Positions 11,881 to 21,635 of a DNA stretch of 62,000 nt are shown here, in pieces. The notes under the pieces are model-generated. The model did no database searches, was not told where the DNA came from, and saw only the letters and a program-made list of their open reading frames with translations. Numbering within the stretch: position 1 is the stretch's first letter; the number at the start of each line of letters is the position of its first letter. Both the position numbers and the translations under genes were made by a program. Origin of the DNA: Gnetum montanum (lineage: Eukaryota > Streptophyta > Gnetopsida > Gnetales > Gnetaceae); NCBI GenBank assembly GCA_015680685.1, contig MNCI01008322.1, positions 1 through 62,000 of the forward strand, given 5' to 3'.

Positions 11881-12714
11881 TGATGAGTGGTGAGGTACCC
11901 CTACACTCAACCATACGAATATGAGCGTTCTCACACACGATCCGGTCGAACTCCGCAGACAAACTAGTTGTGGTACCTAGACAGTTATTCTTAGGTCACA
12001 GTTCGCTATCTTCCCACCTGGACTAGTATTATATTTGCCATGTATGGTTTAGTCCAGAGTGAGGTGTATGATGTGTTCCTAATCTAATGCTACTCCTGAA
12101 GGCAATGGAAAGTAATATTAACTAAGCTAAGCTAGGAGGGAAAGGTTAAGAGAATCTAATATAGCCTAAGTGCAATGAGCATCCGTTCCTTGATCATTTG
12201 TACATATCTTGGATTTCGTGCATGACTACCACTGGGATTACCAAGCAAAAATCCTAGGTACGCCACTGGGTTACCAAGTAGTCACACTTAAATGCTCGTA
12301 ATCAAGTCGTACTCATTCTGCGTTACTAGGAGATAAGGGTAAGAGAGACTAATTAGGAAAGCAGTAAATAACAAATAAATAAATAAATAAATAACAAACA
12401 GAATGCTGCAATGATGAGTAATCTCGATCTTTATTACCAGTCATGTGCATGTCCAAGTATGTCACACTCGAATAAAGGATGCCCTACAATTACATTCACC
12501 ATACTGTAGGCAGACATTGGAAAATAATCTATCTCTAGAGGGATCAAACTACCAGAGCTTCGCTACAATCTAACTCCTAATTATCGAACAAGGGAGAGCT
12601 GCTTCTTATTTATAAACATTGCAACGGACTGCGATATCGCAGGGGATGCGATATTGCGACGGACGTGATATCGCGTACACGATATCGCGGCCCATGCGAT
12701 ATAGCATCCCATCA
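11881..12714 (-). repeat. Element A 3' LTR (834 bp)
   Basis: It begins TGATGAGTGG and ends CCCATCA on the plus strand, with TG...CA termini in both orientations. On the sense (minus) strand it carries five GATATC-type palindromes at 12631-12705, a TATA box TATAAATAAG at 12604-12613, and an AATAAA hairpin. The ACTAC target duplication lies just outside at 11876-11880. Confidence 0.92.
12631..12705 (-). promoter_or_regulatory. U3 array of GCGATATCGC palindromes (element A 3' LTR)
   Basis: Five decamers of the form RYGATATNGC start at 12631, 12648, 12665, 12679 and 12696, so the spacings are 17, 17, 14 and 17 bp. They lie just upstream, in sense orientation, of the LTR TATA box at 12604-12613. 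The layout suggests repeated binding sites for a dimeric factor. The factor is unknown. Confidence 0.7.
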
Positions 12715-12723
12715 TACCCCCAC
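12715..12723 (-). other. Polypurine tract of element A
   Basis: On the minus strand this reads GTGGGGGTA directly before the 3' LTR. All five elements with a visible 3' end share it. It is preceded in sense by a conserved CTCGAGGACGAG motif (plus-strand CTCGTCCTCGAG about 15-30 bp away). Confidence 0.85.
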
Positions 12724-12869
12724 GACTGAATAAAAACTCGTCCTCGAGTTACAGTGATTACACAATAGATAGGTATGGGATTATTGATGGAAAAAGAAAT
12801 GGGACAATGTCGCAGTGTGGGAAGAAAACACAACACACAAAATAAACTACAACTACAAAAATTTGAAAC

Positions 12870-15635
12870 TCATGTAGTTCCTAGTGGCGGTGGCTCCTCC
12901 ATCGGTGCCTTCCCTTTGTCTTGTGCTCCAGGTTTTGAGGTTTGATGACACTGAAGTATGGCTTGGAGCTTCTCCTCTTCGGTCTGAGGGTCTTATGCCG
13001 TCCATGCTAATGTTCCAACGTTTGACAGAGTCGACACTTCCCACGGACAAGGTAGTTACGAGAACATCTAGTTGGCTTTGACATACCACATCGCGAACAC
13101 TTGTCATTCCTCCTTATAGGCTCTAGCTTTATCTTTGTATTCATGAAGGTCTATTAGCCGTCGAGCCAAGTCAGTTGCAACATCTTTCTATCCCTGGTAG
13201 CTTGCTTTTACCATCTCAAGTTCAGAATTTGCGACATCTAGTTTCTCAACCAGCTTCTTGCGCTCTGCAAATTCTGCTTCATATTTGATGTGGGTGGAAG
13301 CTACCTACTGCTAGAGCTATGACCTCGAGCACCCTGTTATTAACATGGCAAGGTTGGCATATCTAAGGTTTTCCAACTCCATGTATTTGGTCAAGTCTTG
13401 AATCTGCAGGTCCTGGTTCTTAACTTCCGCTTGGTGGGCGAAGGCATATGTGTCTAATATGGCCCTCCGATCAGTGTGTTGAGCACTGATATTGTTGATT
13501 TGAGCGTTGGCCATATGGATCTCCTTCTCCAGGATTTGTTTGTACATCCCCACCTAATCACGGAAGTGCTCCTTCAACTTCTCATGTTGTTTAGCCTCGT
13601 TCTGCCACGGGCTTATTTCAATGGCTAATTTTTAACAAATTGTGCGTACCTCCTTCATTGAGAGGGTTTGATTTTCTCTAGCTAAATGGCTCACATCTCA
13701 GTTGACACAGATGAATTGTTCTCGTAATTGATGAAAGTGTTCATCGAGAACATTCTTTTGCTTCTCTATAGTGGTCAACCGAAGATTGTCTACAACCAAC
13801 TGCTTGTTTTCTTCTTCTAAGGCCTTGAGTGCCTTAAGATGCGCATGGGTTTGTGCCTGTCATGCAGAGGCATCCCAAACAACCATCTCCTTTTCTTCTA
13901 TCACCTTTTTATTCTCTACGATTAATTTTGTTAGCTGCTTGGTTCTGAAGTTTTCTAGTTAGTCTACGGGAACAAATTGCAGAGGATCCCGTTGTGCTGC
14001 TTGTAAGGCCACGAGCTGCTCTTGTAATTTCTACACTTCAGCTTCAGCATGCTCAGCCCTTACTTCTGTTAAGACCAACTTCCCCTTTGTGGAAATGAGG
14101 TCTGATTGAACTGTTGTTACATCCTGGGGGATGTCAAACAGGGACGTCATTACTTGCCCTATTTGAAGCAATCTATCAAGCACATCCTCATGTTCTACAA
14201 GAGTCATCGAGGTTCCGGCCAAAGTTTGAGCATCTCGTGCTCCTAAGAGATCTGCTTGTGGCACAACAGGTACGTTGAAGGACTCTTTGATGTGGTCTAC
14301 AACCACTTCTACATCTCCCGCAACATTCTAGTGTTGCATGACCACCACAATGGCCCCTACACCAGTCTCTAACTTCACCTGGAAAGATGCCATGTTTCCT
14401 GAGATTTGTTGTGACCATCTACTTTCCCCTCCTCTTGTTTGAATAGATACTTCTCCCCTTGTGTGATCTAATGAAATAATAGGCTGCCTGGCATCATCGA
14501 TGACACAGAAGAGGTTTGTGTCATCACGACTTTCCCAACTGACCATCTTAGCGATGGTCCTCAGATGGCTCATCGATGGTTTGTAGTCTTGTGGCGGTGG
14601 CGGCTGATCCTGGCCTGTGCTAGGCCCTAGTTCTTGTTGTTGGCTGGGACTTGTGGCTGGAGATTGACTGGGTCCAACCACCTGTTCTTCTTCTTGTTCG
14701 GGTCCCAACTCTTCGCCAATGCTTTTTCTTGGAGTTGGTGCCTTTAGCAATTCAGCGTATGAAGCAGTTTGGGCTTTTCAGAGGACATCATTGGTGTACC
14801 CCCGAATACTAGCATATTAGCAAAGCTTTCTAATGAGACAAGGGAAAGGCAACGCCATCTTCTCTGTCTTCCATTCTTCGAACCACCTCAAGATCTCTAT
14901 CAAATATTAATGGGGTAGGTTAGCGTTAATCTTTCCCATCAACACTGCACATCCTCTAGTCGCATACATCGATATTCTTTTTAGACCCTTTGTGGGGAAG
15001 AGGTGATATGTTCCGATTTTGAAATAAACTCTCTCTTCTATCGTCAATTCACCAAATGCTTTGTCTCTGCCATAAGCCTTCTCTAACCAATCCTTTCGCA
15101 CGTCAGGGTCCGAACGGGTAGATAACCAAGCAACCTGGGGCCCTATATTCTAAAGGTTTAACACTTCCAAAATTGCCAGCATAAAGAAGTCAACTATCAC
15201 ACCACAAATATTAACAGTGGTGTCTTGCTCCCTATTGTGCCAAAATTGGTATGTCTCTCCTAAGTACCAGGCATCGCTTTCAGAGAGGATAGGCCAAAAG
15301 GGAGATCCTTTGAGGTGATCCCTAATGTCCTCAGGAGCGAACTCTGCAAACGATTCAAAGTTCAATTCCACAATCACCGTAGCGAATGTGGACTTCTCAT
15401 GGATAGCCTGAACACAATCTTGGGGCAACATGAGTTGTTGTCCTGGTTCAGGCGCTGCAACAACTCCTCCTTCTACCTGCCCGAACCATCCAGTAGGAGG
15501 TTTATCTTGATGGATGCTGAATGATTGCCCCTCCTGTTCTGCATGTTGTTCAGCAGGTCTTTGTCTTCCACCTCTCCGAGCTCATTTGGTTCCTCCTTGG
15601 GTAAGACCCTCCTGTTGTCCACGATTCAGGGCCAT
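12870..15635 (-). pseudogene. Element A ORF2: retroelement protein with coiled coil, function unknown
   Basis: The gene spans 922 codons from the ATG at 15633-15635 (MALNRGQQ) to the TGA at 12870-12872. The N-terminal region (about res 80-270) contains VELNFESFAEF, SPFWPILSESDAWYLGETY and YFKIGTYHLFPTKGLKRIS, then a block ending FPCLI. This pattern resembles the Pfam 'putative plant transposon protein' type (my judgement, unsearched). A Pro/Gln/Glu linker follows (about res 295-350). Residues about 430-830 are rich in Glu/Gln/Lys/Leu heptads and look like coiled coil. The C-terminus has W-Y-V-K-A-N-Q-M-F-P-like sequence and ends PMEEPPP-TT. Several in-frame stops, mostly TAG, and small frame changes make this copy inactive. 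No RT, protease or membrane segment is visible. Homologues lie at 21636-24418, 51254-54041 and 58274-61063. Confidence 0.7.
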
Positions 15636-15701
15636 TTGCAATCACACGGGCCAAGCATTAGTAAGGTTGTTTGGGAATTTAAGTTATACCTTACTGCTTA
15701 C
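15636..15701 (-). other. Possible 66-nt leader intron ending at the ORF2 start (element A)
   Basis: In sense the donor is AAG|GTAAGC (intron starting at 15701), a branch-like CTAAT follows, and the last intron bases TTGCAA abut ATGGCC. The acceptor AG is changed to AA in this copy, but the homologous positions in B (TTGTAG|ATG) and D (CATAG|ATG) keep AG. Inferred from comparison only. Confidence 0.4.
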
Positions 15702-15922
15702 CTTAATTAATGATCTTTTGTTATCACATGTGATAGTGCCCGAAAGTGTGTAATAATGAGCCCTGTGACTTAGGCGGTTTCCATTTTAGTCTCCCGGTAT
15801 ACCTAAGAGTTAAATGATTTTTAGGCACAATTATTCTAAGTGTTATAGTTAATTACCCTAATTGATGTCCTTTTGGCAATGATAAATTTCAAGAATTTAG
15901 GCAGTTTTCGGCAAGTGTCCCT

Positions 15923-15935
15923 CCCCCACAACTAA
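15923..15935 (-). other. Internal polypurine-tract-like motif (element A)
   Basis: The minus strand reads TTAGTTGTGGGGG (then AGGGAC). This is very close to the true PPT next to the LTR and to the motif at the gag end (17524-17536). It lies between the internal promoter and ORF2. It may be a second-strand priming site or a relic of an older 3' end. Confidence 0.4.
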
Positions 15936-16087
15936 ACTGAACACTCCAGGTTCAAGCAGGTTCAAGTGGAATACAAATCAAAGTACCAATGAGTGAGATA
16001 TGAGGAAAAAAGCAAGGGTCACTCAATCGCAAGTCGTAGAGAAAAATTTCAAAAACTCCCCCCGTGTGAATGAGAAAATGATGCTAA

Positions 16088-16122
16088 GTGTTTATAGGCA
16101 GAGGGGACGCGATATCTCATCC
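16088..16122 (-). promoter_or_regulatory. U3-like internal promoter upstream of ORF2 (element A)
   Basis: In sense, GAGATATCGC (16109-16118) lies just upstream of CCTATAAACAC (TATA at about 16091-16098). This is the same GATATC-then-TATA arrangement as in the LTR U3. It sits about 450 bp before the ORF2 start. The downstream leader contains GGGGGGAGTTTTTG, which is shared with elements E and D. Confidence 0.55.
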
Positions 16123-17507
16123 CTAGTGATGTGAGACACTATAAGAAGATTGAATTTTTTTAATGATTTTTTTTTGAAATTAACATTGGAAATTGAGGAC
16201 ATTGACTATGATCAAGAGGTTCTTGAGTAATTTCATTAAGTCAAAAGGCACAATTAATGATAATGGTGTGGATTTTATCAATAAAACCTTGGGTGATAAG
16301 AAAAAGGGGATGTAATGGTACATCAGAACGTCAAAATTTAGAGGGAGAATAATAGGGAAAGAATGTTATGAAAAAATAAGCTAAGGGTGAGAAATGGTGT
16401 GTGTGAGCTATAGCGTAAGTGAAGATTACAAGAGATTACACAAGTGGATCCTCCCCAAAGCAGGTTCCAACCTATATTGCCCTTGTGTAACCACACTTAA
16501 AGTGTCCGTGGGCACTAGAAGGGTTAAATGTAATCTGCACTAACTCCACAAAACACACACATGTAAATATCACCGGAATGAGATGAAAATTCTATGCTAC
16601 ACAGGACATGAGCTATAATTACACGAACAGTGAGATGAGACGAACTATAGAAAAGGATCGTAGAGATTGGGATATGAGGTAACTGACCCAGGGCACAATG
16701 AATCCTGCGTGTGTGGCATGATTAAGGTGTCATTAACTCATCGTTCTAAGATCAGAACCAAGTCCATTTCTCTAACCAATGACATCGCATTATTTCATCC
16801 CATGATGAGCAACTATGAGAGTACCATAACAACAAGGCGTACGATCACTTGGCATTTTGTTTAAGGGAGGAGTGACTTTTGTTTTGTGGCACTTTGTTTT
16901 TTTTCCTTTTTTTTTTGGAATATTGAATCCAAAGAAGCCGCCAACCTTTAGGCATGGGTGCATGTCTTTCCAGTGGGACCCCCTAGAATAGCATTAATTT
17001 TTTAGTACCTTTTGATTACTCTTACTTCCATTTTCATTAGATTTACAAGGATCTTAGTACAACCACGTTGCATGATAACTCCCACAACCGACACCAAAGA
17101 GAATCTGCAAGTCCCCTTGATGTCACACCCTAATCATTTCCTCTTGGTCCATCCTTCTTCATTCCGGGTACAATGAACACAAAATTAATTTTAAGTTTTA
17201 AGAATGTCAAGAATATCACTGTAGCCTCAAACAAAACCTCTTATTTGTAGAATGGATGAGTGGGTGTAATGGGCTCACTGTCGAAATAATTGATCACTCA
17301 AGACTCGATAACATAGAACACACCTCAACCAACGATCCACATGAGTGTTTTATTCGTAGATGAGATTACTTACAAAAAACATAAAAAGATAAAAAAATAC
17401 TAAAAAGACAAAAATATAAAACAAAAAGTTTGAAAAATGAAAAACTGAAAAACAAAAAGTTGTAAAATTAAAGAAAATGAAAAATATTTATTAACCCTAC
17501 TTGTTAT
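16123..17507 (-). other. Element A conserved non-coding spacer
   Basis: No ORF is visible. The region contains a block conserved among elements A, B, C and E, marked by plus-strand GGATCCTCCCCAAAG (16446-16460) and a CACTTAAAGTG near-palindrome. It also holds a phrase around CAAGTCCCCTTGATGTCACACC (near 17110, also in B, C, D and E). Positional conservation without coding potential suggests an RNA or cis-acting role such as packaging, but this is inference. Confidence 0.55.
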
Positions 17508-19451
17508 TTAGAATGGGGGATATCCCCCATAACTAATCAGTTGAGGATGGCAAGGATTAATAAATGGAAGATGAGGATCCTTGCATGTTGGAAGTATTGG
17601 AACTGGTCCATACGTATCCCCTCGGGGTTCACACACTTGATTATAGTAAGCATAGTGGGGCACTTTATGCGATGTAGGTTTTGGATAACAAGTTGACCCA
17701 CTATGATGTTTGGGACCGTTAGATGGTATGCAAGGATTAGGATGATGCCTCCCATGGTTGTGTTCATTAGGCTGTATGGTTGTTGGAGTGTTAGTTGGTG
17801 GCCTTGATGGATTTACATGAGGCGTTGGGTTTGAAGATAAGGATGCACCACAATGTGGGACTTGTGCTGAGTTGGAAGATGCAGTGGCCTCAGAATTGTG
17901 TTGTCCCTTCTTACAGCCATGTTTAAAGAAAGGATGCTTTTGATGTTGAGGAGGCTTTTCATTGCTGTTAGTAGTAGTAGCACAAGTAGCGTTCGTGGGT
18001 TGTTGCGGTGGTGCAGGCACCTTAGGAACAGTTGGTGGCGATGTATAAGGAGGGAAAGGATGAGAATGCTAAAAGTTAGGAGGAGTATAAGGTGCGTGAG
18101 GTGGTGGTTGTGTTGGAGGCATGGGTTGATAGTATTGAGGAGAGTGGTACTATGATGAGATAAAGTGTGTTGGCCCAGTTGGAGAAACAGGATGTTGAAC
18201 AAGATAAGCGTTTGGGTTCGGATGGTATGAAGGATGTCTCCAGTCTATGGGTGGTCTCCCCCATGACTGGGATTGTTGCCACTGTGATCGAACACAGTAT
18301 CTCTGTACGAACTCCGGATGTAACGTGTTTCCCTAATGCTCATGTAAATGTAACAATATTGGGCATTGGCCTTTGGGGTGATCGTACAAGCATATGTTGC
18401 ATTCATACATATGATTGGTAGTTGAGCTCTTATTTTCCTTATCCCTTCTTTCCGATTGTCTACTACTTTGTCCTGCTTCTTAAGTTGTCAAAACTCTATC
18501 TCCAATGATGTTGATAAATTCTCCACACTTTTGATACGTCCATTCCAACATCTTATTGATCTTTGCCTCGGCTTATTCTAATGATTGTTTTATTGGCAAA
18601 GATGGTTCTTTCCCCTTGTGATTGGTTGATTTCTCCTTTTTATGATTAGGGACCCTTGTTAAGTTGAGATTTTGGTCTCGTTGATGTTTTTCAACACTCT
18701 CCCATCTAGCCAATTCTCCTTCTTCTTTTGCTACCCGCTTAATAAGCTCTTGGACTTGATGGATTCGTAGTTCGTATAGTTGACCTTGGGCATACATTCC
18801 TAAGGTCTCTCTTGTTGCATCACTAAGCCCATCAATGATATGATACATTAGCCTTTCCTCAGAAAACCCATGGCTTGGACAGTTGTTTAACAGTGCATAA
18901 TATCTTTCTAAGGCCATGTCCAAGGGTTCATGTTGTGCTTGTTTCCATCCTTGGATTTGTTTCCTCAAGGCTGACACTCTTGTGTAGGTTTGATATTTTT
19001 CGTTAAAAACTTCTATCATTGTTGACCAACGTCGTATTGAATTTGGTTTTAACGATCTGTACCATACTTTTTCTTGGTCAACAAGTGTTATGGGAAAGAG
19101 CTTAAGTTTTTGCCACCCATTATCAATGTTATTCCATGTGCAGGCATTGTAGAAGGCTAGTAAATATTGTTGCGGATCTAAGTCATAGCCTCCTGAAAAA
19201 TTAGGGAAGTTATTTAAATCGAGCCTAGGTAGACGGCTCTCTTTACGATGCCTACGTGAGATTCGAACAGCCTCTTGTATTTGCATTAAGCTTGTAGTGG
19301 CCAATGGGGGTTCATCGTCATCGGGTAAGTTATACTTCCGTGTGTTGGGATGACGTTGTATACTCTAATCTTCATCGTCATATAGTTCGTTGGTTCTCTA
19401 ATGAACTTCCTCACTAAGTGTGGCATTATTATAATCTTGTAGGAGAGGCAT
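17508..19451 (-). pseudogene. Element A gag
   Basis: Gag starts at the ATG at 19449-19451 (MPLLQDYNN), has two early TAGs, and is then open through the core domain (18573-19304). The core has DPQQYLLAFYNACTW, WYRSLKPNSIRRWSTM, and Q-x-x-E-P-L-D-M-A-L-E-R-Y-Y, which is Retrotrans_gag-like. A variant zinc knuckle follows at 18363-18401 (CNICLYDHPKGQC, CX2CX3HX4C). A Pro/His/Asn-rich tail ends QLISYGGYPPF at 17508. This tail stop coincides with the TTAGTTATGGGGG motif that in D marks the end of pol, so the whole protease-to-integrase part is missing between them. Unlike B, C and D it lacks the separate N-terminal domain and the RS/RH-rich segment. About half a dozen stops interrupt it. Confidence 0.75.
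18363..18401 (-). other. Zinc knuckle, CX2CX3HX4C type (element A gag)
   Basis: C-N-I-C-L-Y-D-H-P-K-G-Q-C. It is one residue shorter between the second Cys and the His than the usual CX2CX4HX4C retroviral knuckle. The same spacing occurs in B (38039-38077), C (30062-30100) and D (44628-44666). In E (near 56838-56876) the second Cys is lost and a TAG replaces the codon before the last Cys. Confidence 0.7.
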
Positions 19452-19566
19452 TATTGTGTGTGAATTTATGTGAATTATTATAATTACTTCTTCTTCCTAA
19501 GAGATATATCGTTAAGTCCTATATAGCGACCTTGTATGATATAACTAATCTAGATAACTAGCACCG

Positions 19567-19584
19567 TCCTCGGCAACGATGCCA
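19567..19584 (-). other. Element A primer-binding site (tRNA-Asp type)
   Basis: In sense it reads TGGCATCGTTGCCGAGGA, one base inside the 5' LTR. It matches the 18-nt 3' end complement of plant tRNA-Asp except for three C/T or G/A transitions. It confirms the minus orientation. Confidence 0.85.
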
Positions 19585-19585
19585 A

Positions 19586-20412
19586 TGATGAGTGGCGAGG
19601 TACCCCTACACTCAACCATACGAATACGAGCATTCTCACACATGATCTGGTCGAACTCTGTAGACAGACTAGTTGTGGTAGCTAGACAGTTATCCTTAGG
19701 TCATAGTTCACTATCTTCCCACCTGGACTAGTATTATATTTTTCACGTATGGTTTAGTCTAGAGTGAGGTGTATGATGTGTTCCTAATCTAATGCTACTC
19801 CTGAAGGCAATGGAAAGTATTATTAACTAAGCTAAGCTAGGAGGGAAAGGGTAAGAGAATCTAATCTAGACTAAGTGCGATGAGCATCCTTTCCTTGATC
19901 ATCCATACACATCTTGGACTTTGTGCATGACTACCATTGGGATTACCAAGTGCAGATCCTAGGTACGCCATTGGGTTACCAAGTAGTCACACTTAAATGC
20001 TCGTAATCAAGTTGTACTCATTCTATGTTACTAGGAGATAAGGGTGAGAGAGACTAATTAGGAAAGCAGTAAATAAAAATTAATTAAATAAATAAATAAC
20101 AAAGTGAATGTTGCAATGATGAAGTAATCTCGATCTTTATTGTCGGTCATGTGTGTGTCCAAGTACGTCACACTCGAATAAAGGATGCTGTACAATTACA
20201 TTCACCACACTGCGGGCAGACACTGGAAAATAATCTATCTCTGGAGGGATCAAACTCCTAATTATTAAAAAAGGGAGAGCCACTTCTTATTTATAGACAT
20301 TGCGACGGACTGCGATATCGTGTACGTGATATCGCAGGGGAAGATGCGATATCGCATATGCAATATTACGGGGGATGTGATATCGCGGCCCATGCGATAT
20401 CGCGTCCCATCA
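19586..20412 (-). repeat. Element A 5' LTR (827 bp)
   Basis: This is the partner of the LTR at 11881-12714. In sense it carries six GATATC-type decamers (20312-20403; spacings 14, 20, 14, 17, 17), a TATA box TATAAATAAG at 20285-20294, and a CTTTATT/AATAAAG hairpin at 20131-20185. The target duplication ACTAC lies at 20413-20417. Confidence 0.92.
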
Positions 20413-20417
20413 ACTAC

Positions 20418-20554
20418 CATCGCATTAACTTCACATTCTAAAAAGGAAGATGCTAATTATCACTCAAGAATATCACAATGCTAGAATCCTCCCTTCTTTA
20501 ATGTAGATGATATAGCTAATTCATGGCTATGCTCAACCTTGGTAAGTAACTAGA
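20418..20554 (+). pseudogene. Element O gag, fragment 2 of 3
   Basis: This short piece sits between the ACTAC target duplication of element A and the CCCAA duplication of element B. Read in the frame arriving from 11880, it is open except for TAG stops, as expected for the continuing Gag N-terminal region. The sequence resumes at 40889, after element B, with a small frame change. Confidence 0.5.
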
Positions 20555-20559
20555 CCCAA

Positions 20560-21428
20560 TGATGAGCAGTGGAGTATCCAACACCCAACCATATGAGATA
20601 TGAGTGTTCACATGCAATCCCAGTCAAACTCTATAGATAAGACAATGTGATTATACCAATAATTAGTTAGCATTCGCGATCATTGTCTTCCCACATGAGC
20701 TAGTAAAATCAATGCGTATGGTTTAACTCATGATGAGGTGTATGATATTGATGTTGTATTGGCCATTAAGTTCCTAGTAAACTTGAAGTGAAAGTAAGGG
20801 TTTCTAAATTTAAGTGATAGTACCACAAGTCTAAACTAGCCTATGCAATGAGGAGCCAATCCTAATCTTCTAGTCACACCTTAGAATTTGTGCAGCTACT
20901 ACTAGGATTACCAAGCACTATACTACCGAGTGTACCAAGTGATAGTACTATTGGATTCCCAAATAGTTACACTTATGTGCTCAAGATCAATTGTACTCAT
21001 TTTTCTTAATGACATTAAAAGTACATTGTAAGTAATCATAAACATTAACTATGAAAATAGTAAATAGTAAACTAACTGAAAACAGAAATAAAACTAAGTT
21101 TTGCTACAATGATGTAGAGTGATCTTGATCTTTATTGCCAATCATGCAATGCGTCCAAGTACATCACACTCGAATAAAGATTATGTTTAATTACAAAACA
21201 TCACACTATAGGCACACACTGCTAAGTACTGAATTCAAGAAAACAAACTAAAAGTGTTCTATTACTAAGCTACCAAATCTACTACGGATCCATGCATGCA
21301 AGTGTTGCTTATATAGGTTGGCACACACCCTGCGATATTGTTTATACGATAATGTATGGTGAGATATGACAATGTATTTATGAAATCATAACTACAATAT
21401 CGTTGGCTCAAAATTTTTGGATTTATCA
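20560..21428 (-). repeat. Element B 3' LTR (869 bp)
   Basis: It begins TGATGAGCAGTGGAG and ends TTTATCA on the plus strand. It belongs to a different LTR subfamily from A, C and E but shares the inner 'GGGATTACCAAG' phrase and the AATCTTTATT...AATAAAGATC hairpin (21127-21182). A sense TATATAAGC lies at about 21308-21316. Only isolated, diverged GATAT motifs are present in U3. Confidence 0.9.
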
Positions 21429-21437
21429 TACCCCCAC
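21429..21437 (-). other. Polypurine tract of element B
   Basis: The minus strand reads GTGGGGGTA next to the 3' LTR. It is identical to that of elements A and D. Confidence 0.85.
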
Positions 21438-21635
21438 GACTGACTGAAAACTTGTCCTCGAGTTAAAACAAAATGAGGATAGAGTTTCTTAAAAAATTGG
21501 GAGGTAGATCTAGATGACATTGACTTTAATACACATGACTCTCTAGTGCCATAGTGGATTTTACAAAAATGAACACATGACATGACAATTTTGATAAAGA
21601 ATGAAAAACAAAATTTGACAAGGTTGAGTGTAGCC

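Larger units (their letters stand above)
11881..20412 (-). mobile_element. Element A: gag + ORF2 Gypsy element lacking pol
   Basis: This is a complete LTR element of 8.5 kb in minus orientation. It is flanked by the perfect 5-bp target duplication ACTAC (11876-11880 and 20413-20417). Order in sense: 5' LTR 19586-20412, PBS 19567-19584, gag 17508-19451, spacer, internal promoter near 16090-16120, ORF2 12870-15635, PPT 12715-12723, 3' LTR 11881-12714. The two LTRs differ at roughly 8% of sites by eye over the first 350 bp, mostly transitions. There is no protease, RT, RNase H or integrase, so it must have moved with enzymes from a relative such as B or D. It splits the gag gene of element O. 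Confidence 0.9.

Noticed and set aside
12631-12705. GATATC repeats as a CRISPR-like array
   Set aside because: Units are 10-bp palindromes 14-20 bp apart inside a plant LTR. There are no spacers or cas genes and the organism is a plant.
17898-18155. Plus-strand Arg/Ser-rich frames opposite A gag (for example 17898-18155)
   Set aside because: They are the complement of the Pro/His/Asn-rich Gag tail. The homologous region in E does not keep the frame.
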